NCBI RefSeq assembly: GCF_002803155.1
Contig: NZ_NNBP01000001.1
Span: forward strand, 248,001 to 312,000
Origin: Streptomyces sp. CB02959
GTDB lineage: Bacteria; Actinomycetota; Actinomycetes; Streptomycetales; Streptomycetaceae
Reading direction: 5' to 3'
DNA length: 64,000 nt
The notes under the pieces were generated by a model, which saw only the letters and a list, made by a program, of their open reading frames with translations, was not told the DNA's origin and did no database searches. The position numbers and the translations under genes were made by a program. This document shows, piece by piece, positions 51,121-60,710 of the stretch; position 1 is the first letter of the stretch, and each line of letters starts with the position of its first letter.

Positions 51121-52201
51121 ATGGTCACGACCAAGCGTTCGACGTCCCCCGACGAGCGGACCGGAGCGGTACGGCGCTCCGCGGTCCGCTCGCTGCTCCG
51201 CCTGTGGCCGTTCGTGCGGCCGGTGCGGGCCCGGCTGTTCACCGCCGCCGCCGTGGCGGTGGTGGCGTCCTGTCTCTCGGTGGTCATCCCGCTGGTGCTC
51301 AAGTGGCTGATGGACGGGCCGGTTCGAGGTGCTGGACGAGCCGCCGGTGGCGGAGGACGGCGCCGGACCGCGCACGAGCGCCGCGGACGGTACAGGAGCC
51401 GGTGCAGGGGCCGGCGGCGGACTGGCCTTCGAGGGCGTGGAGTTCCGGTACCCCGACGCGGCCCCCGGCTCCCCGCCGACCCTCCGGGGCGTCGATCTGC
51501 ACATACGGCCCGGGGAGACGATGGCGCTGGTCGGCGCGACCGGCAGCGGCAAGACCACCCTGACGGCGCTGGTGCCGCGGCTGTACGACCCGACCGCGGG
51601 CCGGATCACCCTGGACGGGCGGGATCTGGCCACGCTCACCCGCGCGCAGGCGCGGACGCAGGTCGCGGTGGCCTTCGAGGAGCCGACCCTGTTCTCCACG
51701 ACGGTGGCGGAGAACGTCCTGATGGGCGCGGCGGACGGGCCGGAACCGGACCGGGCGGCGGATCTGCGGCGGGCGCTGCGCGTGGCGCAGGCCGAGGAGT
51801 TCGTGCAGGCCCTCCCGCAGGGCACCGCCACCGGGGTCGGTGAGCAGGGGATGAGCCTGTCGGGCGGGCAGCGGCAGCGGCTGGCGCTGGCCCGCGCGGT
51901 GGTCGGCCGGCCCCCCTTCCTGATCCTCGACGACCCGCTCTCCGCGCTCGACGTGCACACCGAGGCCCGGGTGGAGGCGGCGCTGCGGGACGTACTGGCG
52001 ACCACCACCGCGCTGGTGGTCGCCCACCGCCCGTCCACGGTGCTGCTCGCCGACCGGGTGGCGCTGCTGTCCGGCGGCCGGATCACCGCCGTCGGCACCC
52101 ACCACCAACTCCTGCGGGAGAACGCCGAGTACGCGGCGCTGATGTCGGGCGGCCCGGAGCGCGGCGGCACCGGGCGACACGAGGGGGAGGGCGCGCGATG
52201 A
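51121..52201 (+). pseudogene. ABC half-exporter with internal deletion and frameshift
   Basis: The first 67 codons (MVTTKRSTSPDERTGAV...[43 protein letters not shown]) encode the start of an ABC exporter with only its first membrane helix. At about 51320 the sequence jumps into an NBD in another frame, lacking five membrane helices (about 270-280 codons). The NBD is intact from about 51329: Walker A GATGSGKT, a variant Q-loop AFEEPTLF, signature LSGGQ, Walker [13 protein letters not shown] (Asp for the catalytic Glu) and H-loop. The stop overlaps the next ABC gene's ATG. A natural deletion or an assembly collapse are the alternatives. Confidence 0.8.
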
Positions 52202-54105
52202 CGACGACGGAGACCGGCCGGCCGGCCGACCGCCCGGGGGGTGACGGCCCCGGCGCGGGACCGCGCACCGGGCCGCCCGCCGCGGACGCGCGGCAGGCCC
52301 CGCCGGACGCCGCCCCGGACGCCTTCGAGGCGGATCTGCTGCCCACCCCGAAGGGCGCCTCGCGCGCCCTGCTGGGCTCGCTGCTCGCCCCGCACCGCGG
52401 CCGGGTGGCGGCCGCCACCGCCACCCTGCTGCTCCAGCAGGCCGCCGCGCAGGCCAGCCCGCTGCTGGTCGCCTACGCCCTCGACCGGGTGGTGCCGGCC
52501 CTGCGGGCGGGCGACCGCGGGCCGCTGCTCCTCCTGGCGGTGGCGGCCGTGCTGTGCGCGGTGGCCGCCGGCGGTCTCCAGTGGGTCTTCGTCCGGCTGT
52601 CCACCCGGGCCGGCCAGGACGTGCTGCTGGACCTGCGCGGCCGGATCTTCCGGCACGCCCAGGCGCTCGGCCTGGACTTCCACGAGCGCTACACCTCCGG
52701 CCGGTTGATCTCCCGGGCCACCACGGACGTGGAGGCGCTGCGCGAACTCCTCGACGAGGGCCTTCAGGAGCTGGTCTCGGTCGTCCTCTCGACGCTGTAC
52801 ATCACGGTGACCCTGCTCTGGCTGGACCCGGGCATGGGCGCCGCGGCGCTGCTCTCCGCGGTGCCGCTGGCCCTGCTCGTGCGGGCCTTCCGGCGCCGCT
52901 CGCAGCGGGCGTACCGCGCCAAGTCCACCGCCATCGCGTCGGTCATCGTGCGGTTCGCCGAGACCCTGGGCGGCATCCGCCCGGTGCAGGCGTTCCGCCG
53001 CGAGCCGGCCAACGACGCGGCCTTCGCCGGGCTCAACTCCCGGCACCGGCAGGCCAACGGCGACGCGATCCTGGAGATGGCACGCTATGTCGTCGGCTCC
53101 CGTATGACGGCCAACGTCGCGATGGCCGCCATCGTCCTGTGGGGCGCCTACCGCGTCGCCGCCGGCTCGCTCGCCCTGGGCGTGCTGGCCGCCGCGACCC
53201 TCTACCTCCGCCGGCTGTACGACCCCATCGACCGGCTGGGCGTGTTCCTGAACTCCTACGAGTCCGCGGCCGCCTCGCTGGAGAAGATCGCCGGGCTGCT
53301 GGCCCAGCGGCCGACGGTGGCCGAGCCCGCCGCGCCACGGGCGCTGCCGCCCGCCGCCCCCGGCCGGCCGGGCCGCGAAGTGGCGTTCCGCGGCGTCCGC
53401 TTCGGGTACCGCACGGGCGGCGAGGTGCTGCCGCGCTTCGACCTCACGCTGTCTGCCGGCACCACCGTCGCGGTGGTCGGCGCCACCGGGGCCGGCAAGT
53501 CCACCCTGGCCCGGCTGCTGGCCCGGTTCCACGACCCCACGGAGGGCCGGGTGCTGCTGGACGGGGTCGAGCTGCGCGAGCTGTCCGGCGCCGAGCTGCG
53601 CCGCGCGGTGGTGATGGTCACCCAGGAGGCGTTCCTGTTCTCCGGCTCGGTCGCCGACAACATCGCGCTGGGCCGCCCGGACGCCGACCGCGCGGAGATC
53701 GAGCAGGCCGCGCGGGCGATCGGCGCCCATGACTTCATCACCGCCCTCCCGGACGGCTACGACACCGACGTCCGCAAGCGCGGCGGCCGGCTCTCCGCGG
53801 GCCAGCGGCAACTGGTCGGCTTCGCCCGGGCGTTGCTGGCCGACCCGGCGGTGCTCATCCTGGACGAGGCGACCAGCTCGCTGGACATCCCCGGCGAGCG
53901 GGCGGTGCAGCGGGCCATGGGAGCGGTGCTGCGCGGCCGTACGGCGCTGGTGATAGCGCACCGGCTGTCCACGGTGGAGTCCGCCGACCGGGTGCTGGTG
54001 ATGGCCGACGGCCGGATCGTGGAGGACGGCGCCCCGGCCGCACTGACCGCCGGCCGCGGCCGGTACGCGGCGCTGCACCGGGCCTGGCGGGAGAGTGTGG
54101 CATGA
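52198..54105 (+). CDS. ABC exporter half-transporter (TMD-NBD), canonical
   Basis: A 635-residue type IV ABC exporter. After a disordered Pro/Gly-rich start (about 45 residues) come six helices and an NBD with Walker [11 protein letters not shown]-loop [19 protein letters not shown], signature LSAGQ, Walker [13 protein letters not shown] and H-loop IAHRL. All are intact, so it can hydrolyse ATP alone. Its natural partner is probably the damaged gene upstream, which overlaps it (ATGA). Its own stop overlaps the next ABC gene by 4 bases. The transported substance is unknown. Confidence 0.93.
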   Translation: MTTTETGRPADRPGGDGPGAGPRTGPPAADARQAPPDAAPDAFEADLLPTPKGASRALLGSLLAPHRGRVAAATATLLLQQAAAQASPLLVAYALDRVVPALRAGDRGPLLLLAVAAVLCAVAAGGLQWVFVRLSTRAGQDVLLDLRGRIFRHAQALGLDFHERYTSGRLISRATTDVEALRELLDEGLQELVSVVLSTLYITVTLLWLDPGMGAAALLSAVPLALLVRAFRRRSQRAYRAKSTAIASVIVRFAETLGGIRPVQAFRREPANDAAFAGLNSRHRQANGDAILEMARYVVGSRMTANVAMAAIVLWGAYRVAAGSLALGVLAAATLYLRRLYDPIDRLGVFLNSYESAAASLEKIAGLLAQRPTVAEPAAPRALPPAAPGRPGREVAFRGVRFGYRTGGEVLPRFDLTLSAGTTVAVVGATGAGKSTLARLLARFHDPTEGRVLLDGVELRELSGAELRRAVVMVTQEAFLFSGSVADNIALGRPDADRAEIEQAARAIGAHDFITALPDGYDTDVRKRGGRLSAGQRQLVGFARALLADPAVLILDEATSSLDIPGERAVQRAMGAVLRGRTALVIAHRLSTVESADRVLVMADGRIVEDGAPAALTAGRGRYAALHRAWRESVA

Positions 54106-55889
54106 CCGCCGACACCGTTGCGGAGCACCGCGGTCCGGTGCGCTACCTGTGGTGGCTGGTGGTCAGCCAGCGGCGGCGGGCGGCGGCCGGCTCGGTGCTG
54201 GGCACCCTGTCGACGGTGGGGCAGATGCTGCCGCCGTACGTGCTGTCCCGGGCGATCGACGACGGGCTGGCGCCCGGGCACTGGTCCGCGCTGGTGGCGT
54301 GGTCGGCGGTGCTGTTCGGTCTGGGCATGACCAACTCCGTCCTGGGGACGTGGCGGCACCGGACGATGACCAAGATCCGAATGGACGCGACCATCCGGAC
54401 GGTGCGGGCCCTGGTGGCGCACACCCTGCGGCTGGGCGCCGCGCTGCCCCGGCAGGTGAGCGCCGGCGAGGTCGTCACGATCGGGATCGGCGACGTCGCG
54501 GTGATCAGCCAGACGCTGACGATGATCGGGCCGGGCGTCGGCTCGGTGCTGGCCTACGGGGTGGTGGCGGTGTTGCTGCTGGACGTCTCCCCGCTGCTGG
54601 CGGCGGTGTTGCTGCTGGGGGTGCCGGTGCTGGCGGTGCTGGTCGGGCCGCTGCTGGGGCGGCTGGAGGGGGTCGAGGCGCGGTACCGCGAGCGGGAGGG
54701 CGGCCTGGCGGCCCGGCTGACGGACCTCGCCGGCGGGCTGCGGGTGCTCAACGGGCTCGGCGGCAAGGAGGTGTTCGCGCAGCGGTACGGGCAGGAGGCG
54801 CGGGGGCTGCGCGACGAGGGCTATCGGGTCGGCGCGGTGACCAGTTGGGTGCAGGCGCTGGGGGTCGGGCTGCCGACGCTGTTCGTGGCCGCGGTGACCT
54901 GGCTCGCGGCCCGGATGGCGGCCCAGGGCACGCTCACCGTGGGCCAGTTGGTGGCGGTGTACGGCTATGCGGCGGCGCTGGTGGTACCGGTCTCGTTCTT
55001 CATCGAGGCCGGCTACGACTTCACCCGGGGCCGGGTGGCGGCGCGACGGGTGGTGCGGTTCCTGAATCTGAGGCCGGCAGGCCGGGGCAAGCAGCCGGAC
55101 GGCCGGGGCGGGCAGCCGGACGGCCAGGACAGGCAGTCGGACGGCCGGGGCGAGCAGCCGGACGGTCCGGTGTTCCGGGAGCCGCCGCCGGTGCCGGCGG
55201 TGCTCCGCGATCCGGCGTCCGGGGTCGAGGTGGTGCCCGGGTCGCTGACCGCGCTGGCCGGTGAGCGCCCGGAGGAGTCGGCGGCGGTGCTGGACCGGCT
55301 CGGCGGCTTCGCGGAGTCGGCGGCGACCTGGGGCGCGGTGCGCCTCGACGCGATCGATCCGGTGCGGCTCCGGGCCCGGCTGCTGGTGGCGGACAACGAG
55401 GCGGACCTGTTCGCCGGCACCCTGCGCGAGGTGGTCTGCGGGCGGCGGGACCGGAGCCGGGAGGCGATCGACGGGGCCCTGCACACCGCGGCGGCCGAGG
55501 ACATCGTCCGCGGGCTGCCGGCGGGGCTGGACAGCCCGGTGGCGGCGCAGGGCCGGGACCTCTCCGGTGGCCAGCGGCAGCGGCTGCGGCTGGTCCGGGC
55601 GCTGCTGGCCGATCCGGAGGTCCTGCTGGCGGCCGAGCCGACCTCGGCGGTGGACGCGCACACCGAGGCGGCGATGGCGGCGCGGCTGCACGCGGCCCGC
55701 GCCGGCCGGCGGACGACGGTGCTGACCACCACCTCACCGCTGCTGTTGGACCGTGCGGACACGGTGTACTACCTGGCCGGGGGGCGGGTGGCGGCGGTCG
55801 GCAGCCATCGGGAGCTCCTCGCAGCGGAGCCGGGTTACCGGCGGCTGGTGACGCGCGGTGCGGGTGAGGAAGCGGAGGCGGCGGGATGA
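54102..55889 (+). CDS. ABC exporter half-transporter with degenerate NBD
   Basis: A 595-residue TMD-NBD protein whose NBD has lost catalytic motifs: Walker A position reads AGERPEESA (387-393 region, no GKS/T), the Q-loop glutamine is replaced (VADNEADLF), Walker B VLLAAEP lacks the Asp, and the H-loop histidine is gone (LTTTSPL). The signature LSGGQRQR (487-494) is intact. A linker of four 7-residue repeats lies between TMD and NBD. Its partner, the following gene (4-bp overlap), has the opposite defects, so the two should make a heterodimer with one consensus ATP site. Confidence 0.92.
   Translation: MTADTVAEHRGPVRYLWWLVVSQRRRAAAGSVLGTLSTVGQMLPPYVLSRAIDDGLAPGHWSALVAWSAVLFGLGMTNSVLGTWRHRTMTKIRMDATIRTVRALVAHTLRLGAALPRQVSAGEVVTIGIGDVAVISQTLTMIGPGVGSVLAYGVVAVLLLDVSPLLAAVLLLGVPVLAVLVGPLLGRLEGVEARYREREGGLAARLTDLAGGLRVLNGLGGKEVFAQRYGQEARGLRDEGYRVGAVTSWVQALGVGLPTLFVAAVTWLAARMAAQGTLTVGQLVAVYGYAAALVVPVSFFIEAGYDFTRGRVAARRVVRFLNLRPAGRGKQPDGRGGQPDGQDRQSDGRGEQPDGPVFREPPPVPAVLRDPASGVEVVPGSLTALAGERPEESAAVLDRLGGFAESAATWGAVRLDAIDPVRLRARLLVADNEADLFAGTLREVVCGRRDRSREAIDGALHTAAAEDIVRGLPAGLDSPVAAQGRDLSGGQRQRLRLVRALLADPEVLLAAEPTSAVDAHTEAAMAARLHAARAGRRTTVLTTTSPLLLDRADTVYYLAGGRVAAVGSHRELLAAEPGYRRLVTRGAGEEAEAAG
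55080..55163 (+). repeat. Four tandem 21-bp units in an ABC exporter linker
   Basis: Four consecutive 21-bp units of consensus GGCCGGGGCRRGCAGCCGGAC (55080-55163), the third the most divergent, encode four 7-residue RGxQPDG-like heptads (GRGKQPDGRGGQPDGQDRQ...) in frame between membrane and ATPase domains. Length variation by slippage would stay in frame. Confidence 0.85.
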
Positions 55890-57784
55890 CGGTGACCGAG
55901 GAGCGGGCGGCGGCGGACCGGAGCGGGCGGTCCGGTGGCGGCCCGCTCCCGTCCGGTGCGCTGCCGGTGGCCGACCGGGCCGGCACCCGCCGTGCCGCGT
56001 TCGCGCTGATCCGCCGGGACGGCCCGGCCTTCGCCCGGGTGCTGGCGCTGAACGCGCTGGCCGCCGGTGTCGGCCTGTTCGCCCCGTGGCTGCTCGGCCG
56101 GATCGTGGACGCGGTGCGCGGGGGCGGCGGGGTGGCCGCGGTGGACCGGCTGGCCCCGGTGATCCTGGTGTGCGCGCTGGCGGAGCTGCTGCTGGCGCGG
56201 TTCGCCCGGTACGCCGGGCACCGGTTCGGTGAGCGGACCGTGGAGCGGGTGCGCGGGGGCTTCGTCGCGCGGGTGCTGGCGCTGCCCCCGGCGGCGGTGG
56301 AGCGGGCCGGGGCGGGCGATCTGACGACGCGCGGGACGACCGACACCGCCGCGGTCGGGCGGACGCTGCGGGACGTGGCGCCGGAGGTGCTGATCGCCTC
56401 GGTGCGGGTGGCGTTCTCGCTGGGCGCGGCGCTGGTGCTGGACGTCCGGCTCGGGCTGTGCGGGTTGGGGCTGCTGGGTCTGCTGGCGGCGACGCGCTGG
56501 TATCTGCGCCGGGCGCGGGACGCGTATCTGGCGGAGGGGGCGGCGAGTTCGGCGCTGGCCGAGCAGTTGGCGGCCACCGCGGGGGGTGCCCGGACGGTCG
56601 AGGCGCTGGGGCTCCAGGAGGTCCGGCACGCCGCGGCGGAGGCGGCGGTCGCGGACTTCCGCCGCAGCCGGCTCCGCACCCTGGCGCTGCGCACGGTGTT
56701 CTTCCCGGCGGTGGACGCCTCGTACATCCTGCCGGTGGTGGCGGTGCTGCTGGTGGGCGGGGCGCTGCAGGCGCGGGGCGCGGTCGGTCTGGGGTCGGTG
56801 GTCTCCGCGGCGATGTACCTGTGGCAGGTGTCGGGGCCGTTGGACTCGATCCTGCTGCGGGTGGAGCAACTCCAGAGCAGCGGGGCGGCGTTCGCCCGTG
56901 TGGAGGGGCTGGCGGCGGCGCCCGCGGGGCCGCGCGAGCCGGGCCGCTTCGCCGCGCCCGACGGCGACCGCATCGACGTCACCGATGTGCATTTCGCCTA
57001 CGGGACGGCGGACCCGGGCGGCAGTGCGGACGGCAGTACGGGCGGCGGGACGGCCGCCCGCGCGAACGGCGCCGGTGCGGACGGTGCGGACGACGCCGGG
57101 CCCGGCGCGGCCGATGTGCTGCGCGGGGTGACGCTCACCGTCCGCCCCGGCGAGCGGCTGGCCCTGGTCGGCCCGTCGGGGGCCGGGAAGTCCACGCTGG
57201 GGCGGCTGTTGGCGGGGGTGGACGCGCCGCGCCGGGGTGCGGTGACGGTCGGCGGGGTGCCGGTGGCCGGTTTGGATCCCGCGGTGCTGCGCCGGCAGGT
57301 CGTGCTGGTCACCCAGGAGCACCATGTGTTCCTGGGCACCGTCCGGGACAACCTGCGGATCGCCGCGCCGGACGCCGGGGACGCCGCGCTGGGGGCCGCG
57401 CTGGCCGCGGTGGGGGCCGACTGGGTGGGGGAACTCCCGGACGGCCTGGACACCGCGCTGGGCGCCGGCGGGTACCGCCCGGACGGCTCGCAGGCCCAGC
57501 AACTCGCGCTGGCCCGCGTAGTGCTGGCCGATCCCCACACGGTCGTCCTCGACGAGGCGACGGCGCTGCTGGACCCGCGGACCGCCCGCCGCGCGGAGCG
57601 TGCGCTGGCCGCCGTCCTCGAAGGCCGTACGGTCATCGCCATCGCGCACCGGCTGCACACCGCGCATGACGCGGACCGGGTGGCGGTGCTGGAGGCCGGC
57701 CGCCTGACCGAGCTGGGCACGCACGAGGAGTTGGTGGCGGCCGACGGTGTCTACGCGGCGCTGTGGCGTTCCTGGCGCTCCTGA
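55886..57784 (+). CDS. ABC exporter half-transporter, degenerate signature
   Basis: A 632-residue TMD-NBD protein. Walker A GPSGAGKST (429-437), Q-loop VTQEHHVFLGTVRDNL, Walker B VVLDEATALLD (553 onward) and H-loop IAHRL are intact, but the signature LSGGQ is replaced by PDGSQ (532-536). An Ala/Gly/Asp-rich insertion of about 35 residues (373-408) sits in the early NBD. It pairs with the preceding gene: its Walker motifs and that protein's signature form the consensus site, and the other site is doubly degenerate. GTG/ATG overlap of 4 bases. Substrate unknown. Confidence 0.92.
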   Translation: MTVTEERAAADRSGRSGGGPLPSGALPVADRAGTRRAAFALIRRDGPAFARVLALNALAAGVGLFAPWLLGRIVDAVRGGGGVAAVDRLAPVILVCALAELLLARFARYAGHRFGERTVERVRGGFVARVLALPPAAVERAGAGDLTTRGTTDTAAVGRTLRDVAPEVLIASVRVAFSLGAALVLDVRLGLCGLGLLGLLAATRWYLRRARDAYLAEGAASSALAEQLAATAGGARTVEALGLQEVRHAAAEAAVADFRRSRLRTLALRTVFFPAVDASYILPVVAVLLVGGALQARGAVGLGSVVSAAMYLWQVSGPLDSILLRVEQLQSSGAAFARVEGLAAAPAGPREPGRFAAPDGDRIDVTDVHFAYGTADPGGSADGSTGGGTAARANGAGADGADDAGPGAADVLRGVTLTVRPGERLALVGPSGAGKSTLGRLLAGVDAPRRGAVTVGGVPVAGLDPAVLRRQVVLVTQEHHVFLGTVRDNLRIAAPDAGDAALGAALAAVGADWVGELPDGLDTALGAGGYRPDGSQAQQLALARVVLADPHTVVLDEATALLDPRTARRAERALAAVLEGRTVIAIAHRLHTAHDADRVAVLEAGRLTELGTHEELVAADGVYAALWRSWRS

Positions 57785-58107
57785 TCCGGCGGTGTCCGCG
57801 GGTCCACCGGGCCGGCCGGGTTTTCCGGCCGGCCGTCCGGTTTCCGGACGCGGATTTCGCCCAACGGACGTTTTCCGGCCAATTAGTTGATGGGCACCTG
57901 ACAACCACTCGCCAGTGGTGGCACTCTTCCCGGCAGCCGCCACCCGGATCCCCACAGCACCACCCGGGCGGCCGCGACACCAGCTCCACCAGCACCGCAA
58001 CCCCCCACACGCTCCATGGTTCTGCCTCGCTCTGCCCGGACGGCCGCTCCGCCGCCCGGTCCCCCTCGGCCGCCCCTGCATGTCGCGGCCCCGCAGAAGG
58101 AGTCAGT
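57785..58107 (+). promoter_or_regulatory. Promoter region of the first M4 protease, with a 16-bp dyad
   Basis: About 320 bp without a gene. ACCACT-CGCC-AGTGGT (57904-57919) is a perfect 6-bp-arm dyad about 190 bp upstream of the start codon. A TTTTCCGG-rich A/T-richer stretch (57815-57895) precedes it. The dyad may be an operator. No -10/-35 is assigned. Confidence 0.5.
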
Positions 58108-60414
58108 GTGAGACGCACCCCCCATAGACCCACCCCGCAGCGCCGTGCCGTGGCGACCGGCGCGCTGGTCGCGGTCACCGCTCTCCTGGCCGTCGGCGTC
58201 CAGGCCGGTACCGGCGCGGCCGCCAGCCCGCAGGGCGGTCCCGCCGCCCGCCCGGGCCCGCACGCGGCACCCGCCGCCGGTGCGCTGCCCGCCAAGCTCT
58301 CCCCGTCCCAGCGGGCCGAACTGATCCGCACGGCGAACGGCACCACCGCCGCCACCGCCCGGCAGCTCCAGCTCGGCGCCAAGGAGAAGCTGGTCGTCAA
58401 GGACGTCGAGAAGGACGTCGACGGCACCGTGCACACCCGGTACGAGCGCACCTACGAGGGGCTGCCGGTGCTCGGCGGCGACCTCGTCGTGCACACCGCG
58501 AAGACCGGTGCGGTCAAGGGCACCACCAAGGCCCTCAAGAAGGCCCTCACGGTGGCCTCCACCACCGCCACCGTCGCCCCGTCCGCCGCCGCGACCAAGG
58601 CGGTCTCCGCCGCCAAGTCCCTCGGCTCGACGAAGACCGCGGCCGACCAGGCCCCGCGCAAGGTGGTCTGGGCCGCCGACGGCACCCCGCGGCTGGCCTG
58701 GGAGACGGTGGTCGGCGGGCTCCAGGACGACGGCACGCCCAACCAGCTGCACGTCATCACCGACGCCACCACCGGCGCGAAGATCTTCCAGTACCAGGGC
58801 ATCGAGAACGGCGTCGGCAACAGCGAGTACAGCGGCAAGGTCACCATCGGGACCTCCGGTTCGGCGCCGAACTTCACGATGACCGACGGCACCCGCGGCG
58901 GCCACAAGACCTACAACCTCAACCACGGCTCGTCCGGCACCGGTTCGCTGTTCACCGACGCCGACGACACCTGGGGCGACGGCACCGCCGCCAACCCGCA
59001 GACCGCCGCCGTGGACGCCGCCTACGGCGCCCAGGAGACCTGGGACTACTACAAGAACGTGCACGGCCGCACGGGCATCCGCGGCGACGGCGTCGGCGCG
59101 TACTCCCGCGTGCACTACGGCAACAGCTACGTCAACGCCTTCTGGGACGACAGCTGCTTCTGCATGACGTACGGCGACGGCGCCAACAACGCCGACCCGC
59201 TGACCGCGCTGGACGTGGCCGGCCACGAGATGTCGCACGGCGTCACCGCCGCCACCGCCAACCTCACCTACAGCGGCGAGTCCGGCGGCCTCAACGAGGC
59301 CACCTCGGACATCTTCGGCACCGCCGTGGAGTTCTACGCCAACAACCCGGCCGACCCCGGTGACTACCTCATCGGCGAGAAGATCAACATCAACGGCGAC
59401 GGCACCCCGCTGCGCTACATGGACAAGCCGTCCAAGGACGGCGCCTCGGCCGACTACTGGTCGAGCACCGTCGGCAACAAGGACGTGCACTACTCCTCCG
59501 GCGTCGCCAACCACTTCTTCTACCTGCTGTCCGAGGGCAGTGGCGCCAAGGACATCAACGGCGTCCACTACGACAGCCCGACCTACGACAACCTCCCGGT
59601 GCCGGGCATAGGCCGGGCCAACGCCGAGAAGGTGTGGTTCAAGGCGCTCAGCCAGTACATGAGCGCCAACACCAACTACGCGGGCGCCCGTACCGCCACC
59701 CTCCAGGCCGCGGCCGACCTCTTCGGCCAGGGCAGCGCCTCGTACAACACGGTCGCCAACACCTGGGCGGCGGTGAACGTCGGCGCCCGCGTCCCGGACG
59801 GCGGCGTCACCGTCACCAACCCGGGCAACCAGACCAGCACCGTCGGCCAGGCGGCCAGCCTCCAGATCAAGGCCAGCAGCGGCACCGCCGGCGCGCTGTC
59901 GTACGCGGCGACCGGACTGCCCGCCGGGCTGTCCCTCGACGCCTCCACCGGTCTGATCTCCGGTACGCCGACCACCGCCGGCAGCGCCACGGTCACCGTG
60001 ACGGTCACCGACGCGGCGAAGAAGACCGGGACCGCGTCCTTCACCTGGACCGTCAACCCGGTCGGCGGCGGCAACGTCTTCGAGAACAACACCAAGGTGG
60101 CCATCCCGGACGCCGGCGCGGCAGTCACCTCGCCGATTCCGGTCAGCCGCAGCGGCAACGCCCCCAGCGGCCTCAAGGTGACGGTGGACATCACCCACAG
60201 CTGGCGCGGTGACCTGGTCATCGACCTGCTGGCCCCCGACGGCACCGCGTACCGGCTGAAGAACTCCAGCCTCTCGGACTCGGCCGCCGACGTGAAGGCC
60301 ACGTACACCGTCAACGCCTCGGCGAAGGCCGCGAGCGGCACCTGGAAGCTGCGCGTCCAGGACGTCTACGCGGGCGACTCGGGCACCCTCAACGGCTGGA
60401 AGCTGACGTTCTGA
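58108..60414 (+). CDS. Secreted M4 metallopeptidase with Ig-like and P domains
   Basis: A 768-residue thermolysin-like protease. Sec signal (about 1-37, hydrophobic after RRAVATG), an FTP/PepSY propeptide (about 60-235), then the catalytic domain with HEMSH (His373, Glu374, His377) and third zinc ligand Glu397 in GGLNEATSD. A CFC pair (350, 352) lies nearby. The C-terminus adds an Ig-like domain (PGNQTSTVGQAASLQIKASS...GTPTTAGSATVTVTVTDAAKKTG) and a P-domain-like beta domain (DITHSWRGDLVIDLLAPDGT). GTG 58108 has AAGGAG 6 bases upstream. The paralogue downstream lacks the last two domains. Confidence 0.96.
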   Translation: MRRTPHRPTPQRRAVATGALVAVTALLAVGVQAGTGAAASPQGGPAARPGPHAAPAAGALPAKLSPSQRAELIRTANGTTAATARQLQLGAKEKLVVKDVEKDVDGTVHTRYERTYEGLPVLGGDLVVHTAKTGAVKGTTKALKKALTVASTTATVAPSAAATKAVSAAKSLGSTKTAADQAPRKVVWAADGTPRLAWETVVGGLQDDGTPNQLHVITDATTGAKIFQYQGIENGVGNSEYSGKVTIGTSGSAPNFTMTDGTRGGHKTYNLNHGSSGTGSLFTDADDTWGDGTAANPQTAAVDAAYGAQETWDYYKNVHGRTGIRGDGVGAYSRVHYGNSYVNAFWDDSCFCMTYGDGANNADPLTALDVAGHEMSHGVTAATANLTYSGESGGLNEATSDIFGTAVEFYANNPADPGDYLIGEKININGDGTPLRYMDKPSKDGASADYWSSTVGNKDVHYSSGVANHFFYLLSEGSGAKDINGVHYDSPTYDNLPVPGIGRANAEKVWFKALSQYMSANTNYAGARTATLQAAADLFGQGSASYNTVANTWAAVNVGARVPDGGVTVTNPGNQTSTVGQAASLQIKASSGTAGALSYAATGLPAGLSLDASTGLISGTPTTAGSATVTVTVTDAAKKTGTASFTWTVNPVGGGNVFENNTKVAIPDAGAAVTSPIPVSRSGNAPSGLKVTVDITHSWRGDLVIDLLAPDGTAYRLKNSSLSDSAADVKATYTVNASAKAASGTWKLRVQDVYAGDSGTLNGWKLTF

Positions 60415-60683
60415 CAGCAACCGGTAATACTCCCGTCACTCTGATGTGACAGAGCGGGCAGTCCGTCGGACAAATCCCGCCGATCGCGACAACTGATCCA
60501 CTGCACAGCCGAGTTGGGCGTCGTTCCCGGATCCCCGGGGGCGGCGCCCTCCTCCGTTATCCGGACATCGATCACCTCTCTACGGACGATTTTCGGCCAA
60601 CCTCCGATCACCCCGCTGACATGCACGCGCTCAAATGGCAGTGTTCCCGACGCATGTCACACCCGCATCGCTTTGCACCCCCA
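60415..60683 (+). promoter_or_regulatory. Promoter region of the second M4 protease
   Basis: About 270 bp lie between the first protease stop and the dyad at 60684. No gene is seen. The sequence is less GC-rich than the coding regions, with no clear terminator for the first protease and no assigned -10/-35. Confidence 0.4.
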
Positions 60684-60699
60684 CCACTTGGCAAAGTTG
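60684..60699 (+). promoter_or_regulatory. 16-bp dyad just before the second M4 protease
   Basis: CCACTTGGCAAAGTTG, with core ACTTGGCAAAGT identical to the dyad before the M1 peptidase (16513-16524, opposite strand). It ends only 11 bases before the GTG and borders the AAGGAG site, so a bound protein could block translation or transcription at the start. Confidence 0.5.
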
Positions 60700-60710
60700 A
60701 AGGAGCACGC

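Noticed and set aside
57904..57919. Same regulator for the dyad before the first M4 protease as for the shared ACTTGGCAAAGT dyads
   Set aside because: ACCACT-CGCC-AGTGGT shares only CACT with the other motif and has different arms, so I treat it as a separate site.
53757..58081. Long minus-strand open frames opposite the ABC exporters (e.g. 53757-55691 and 55835-58081)
   Set aside because: Same reason: they mirror the third-position bias of the exporter genes and show no motifs or ribosome-binding sites.
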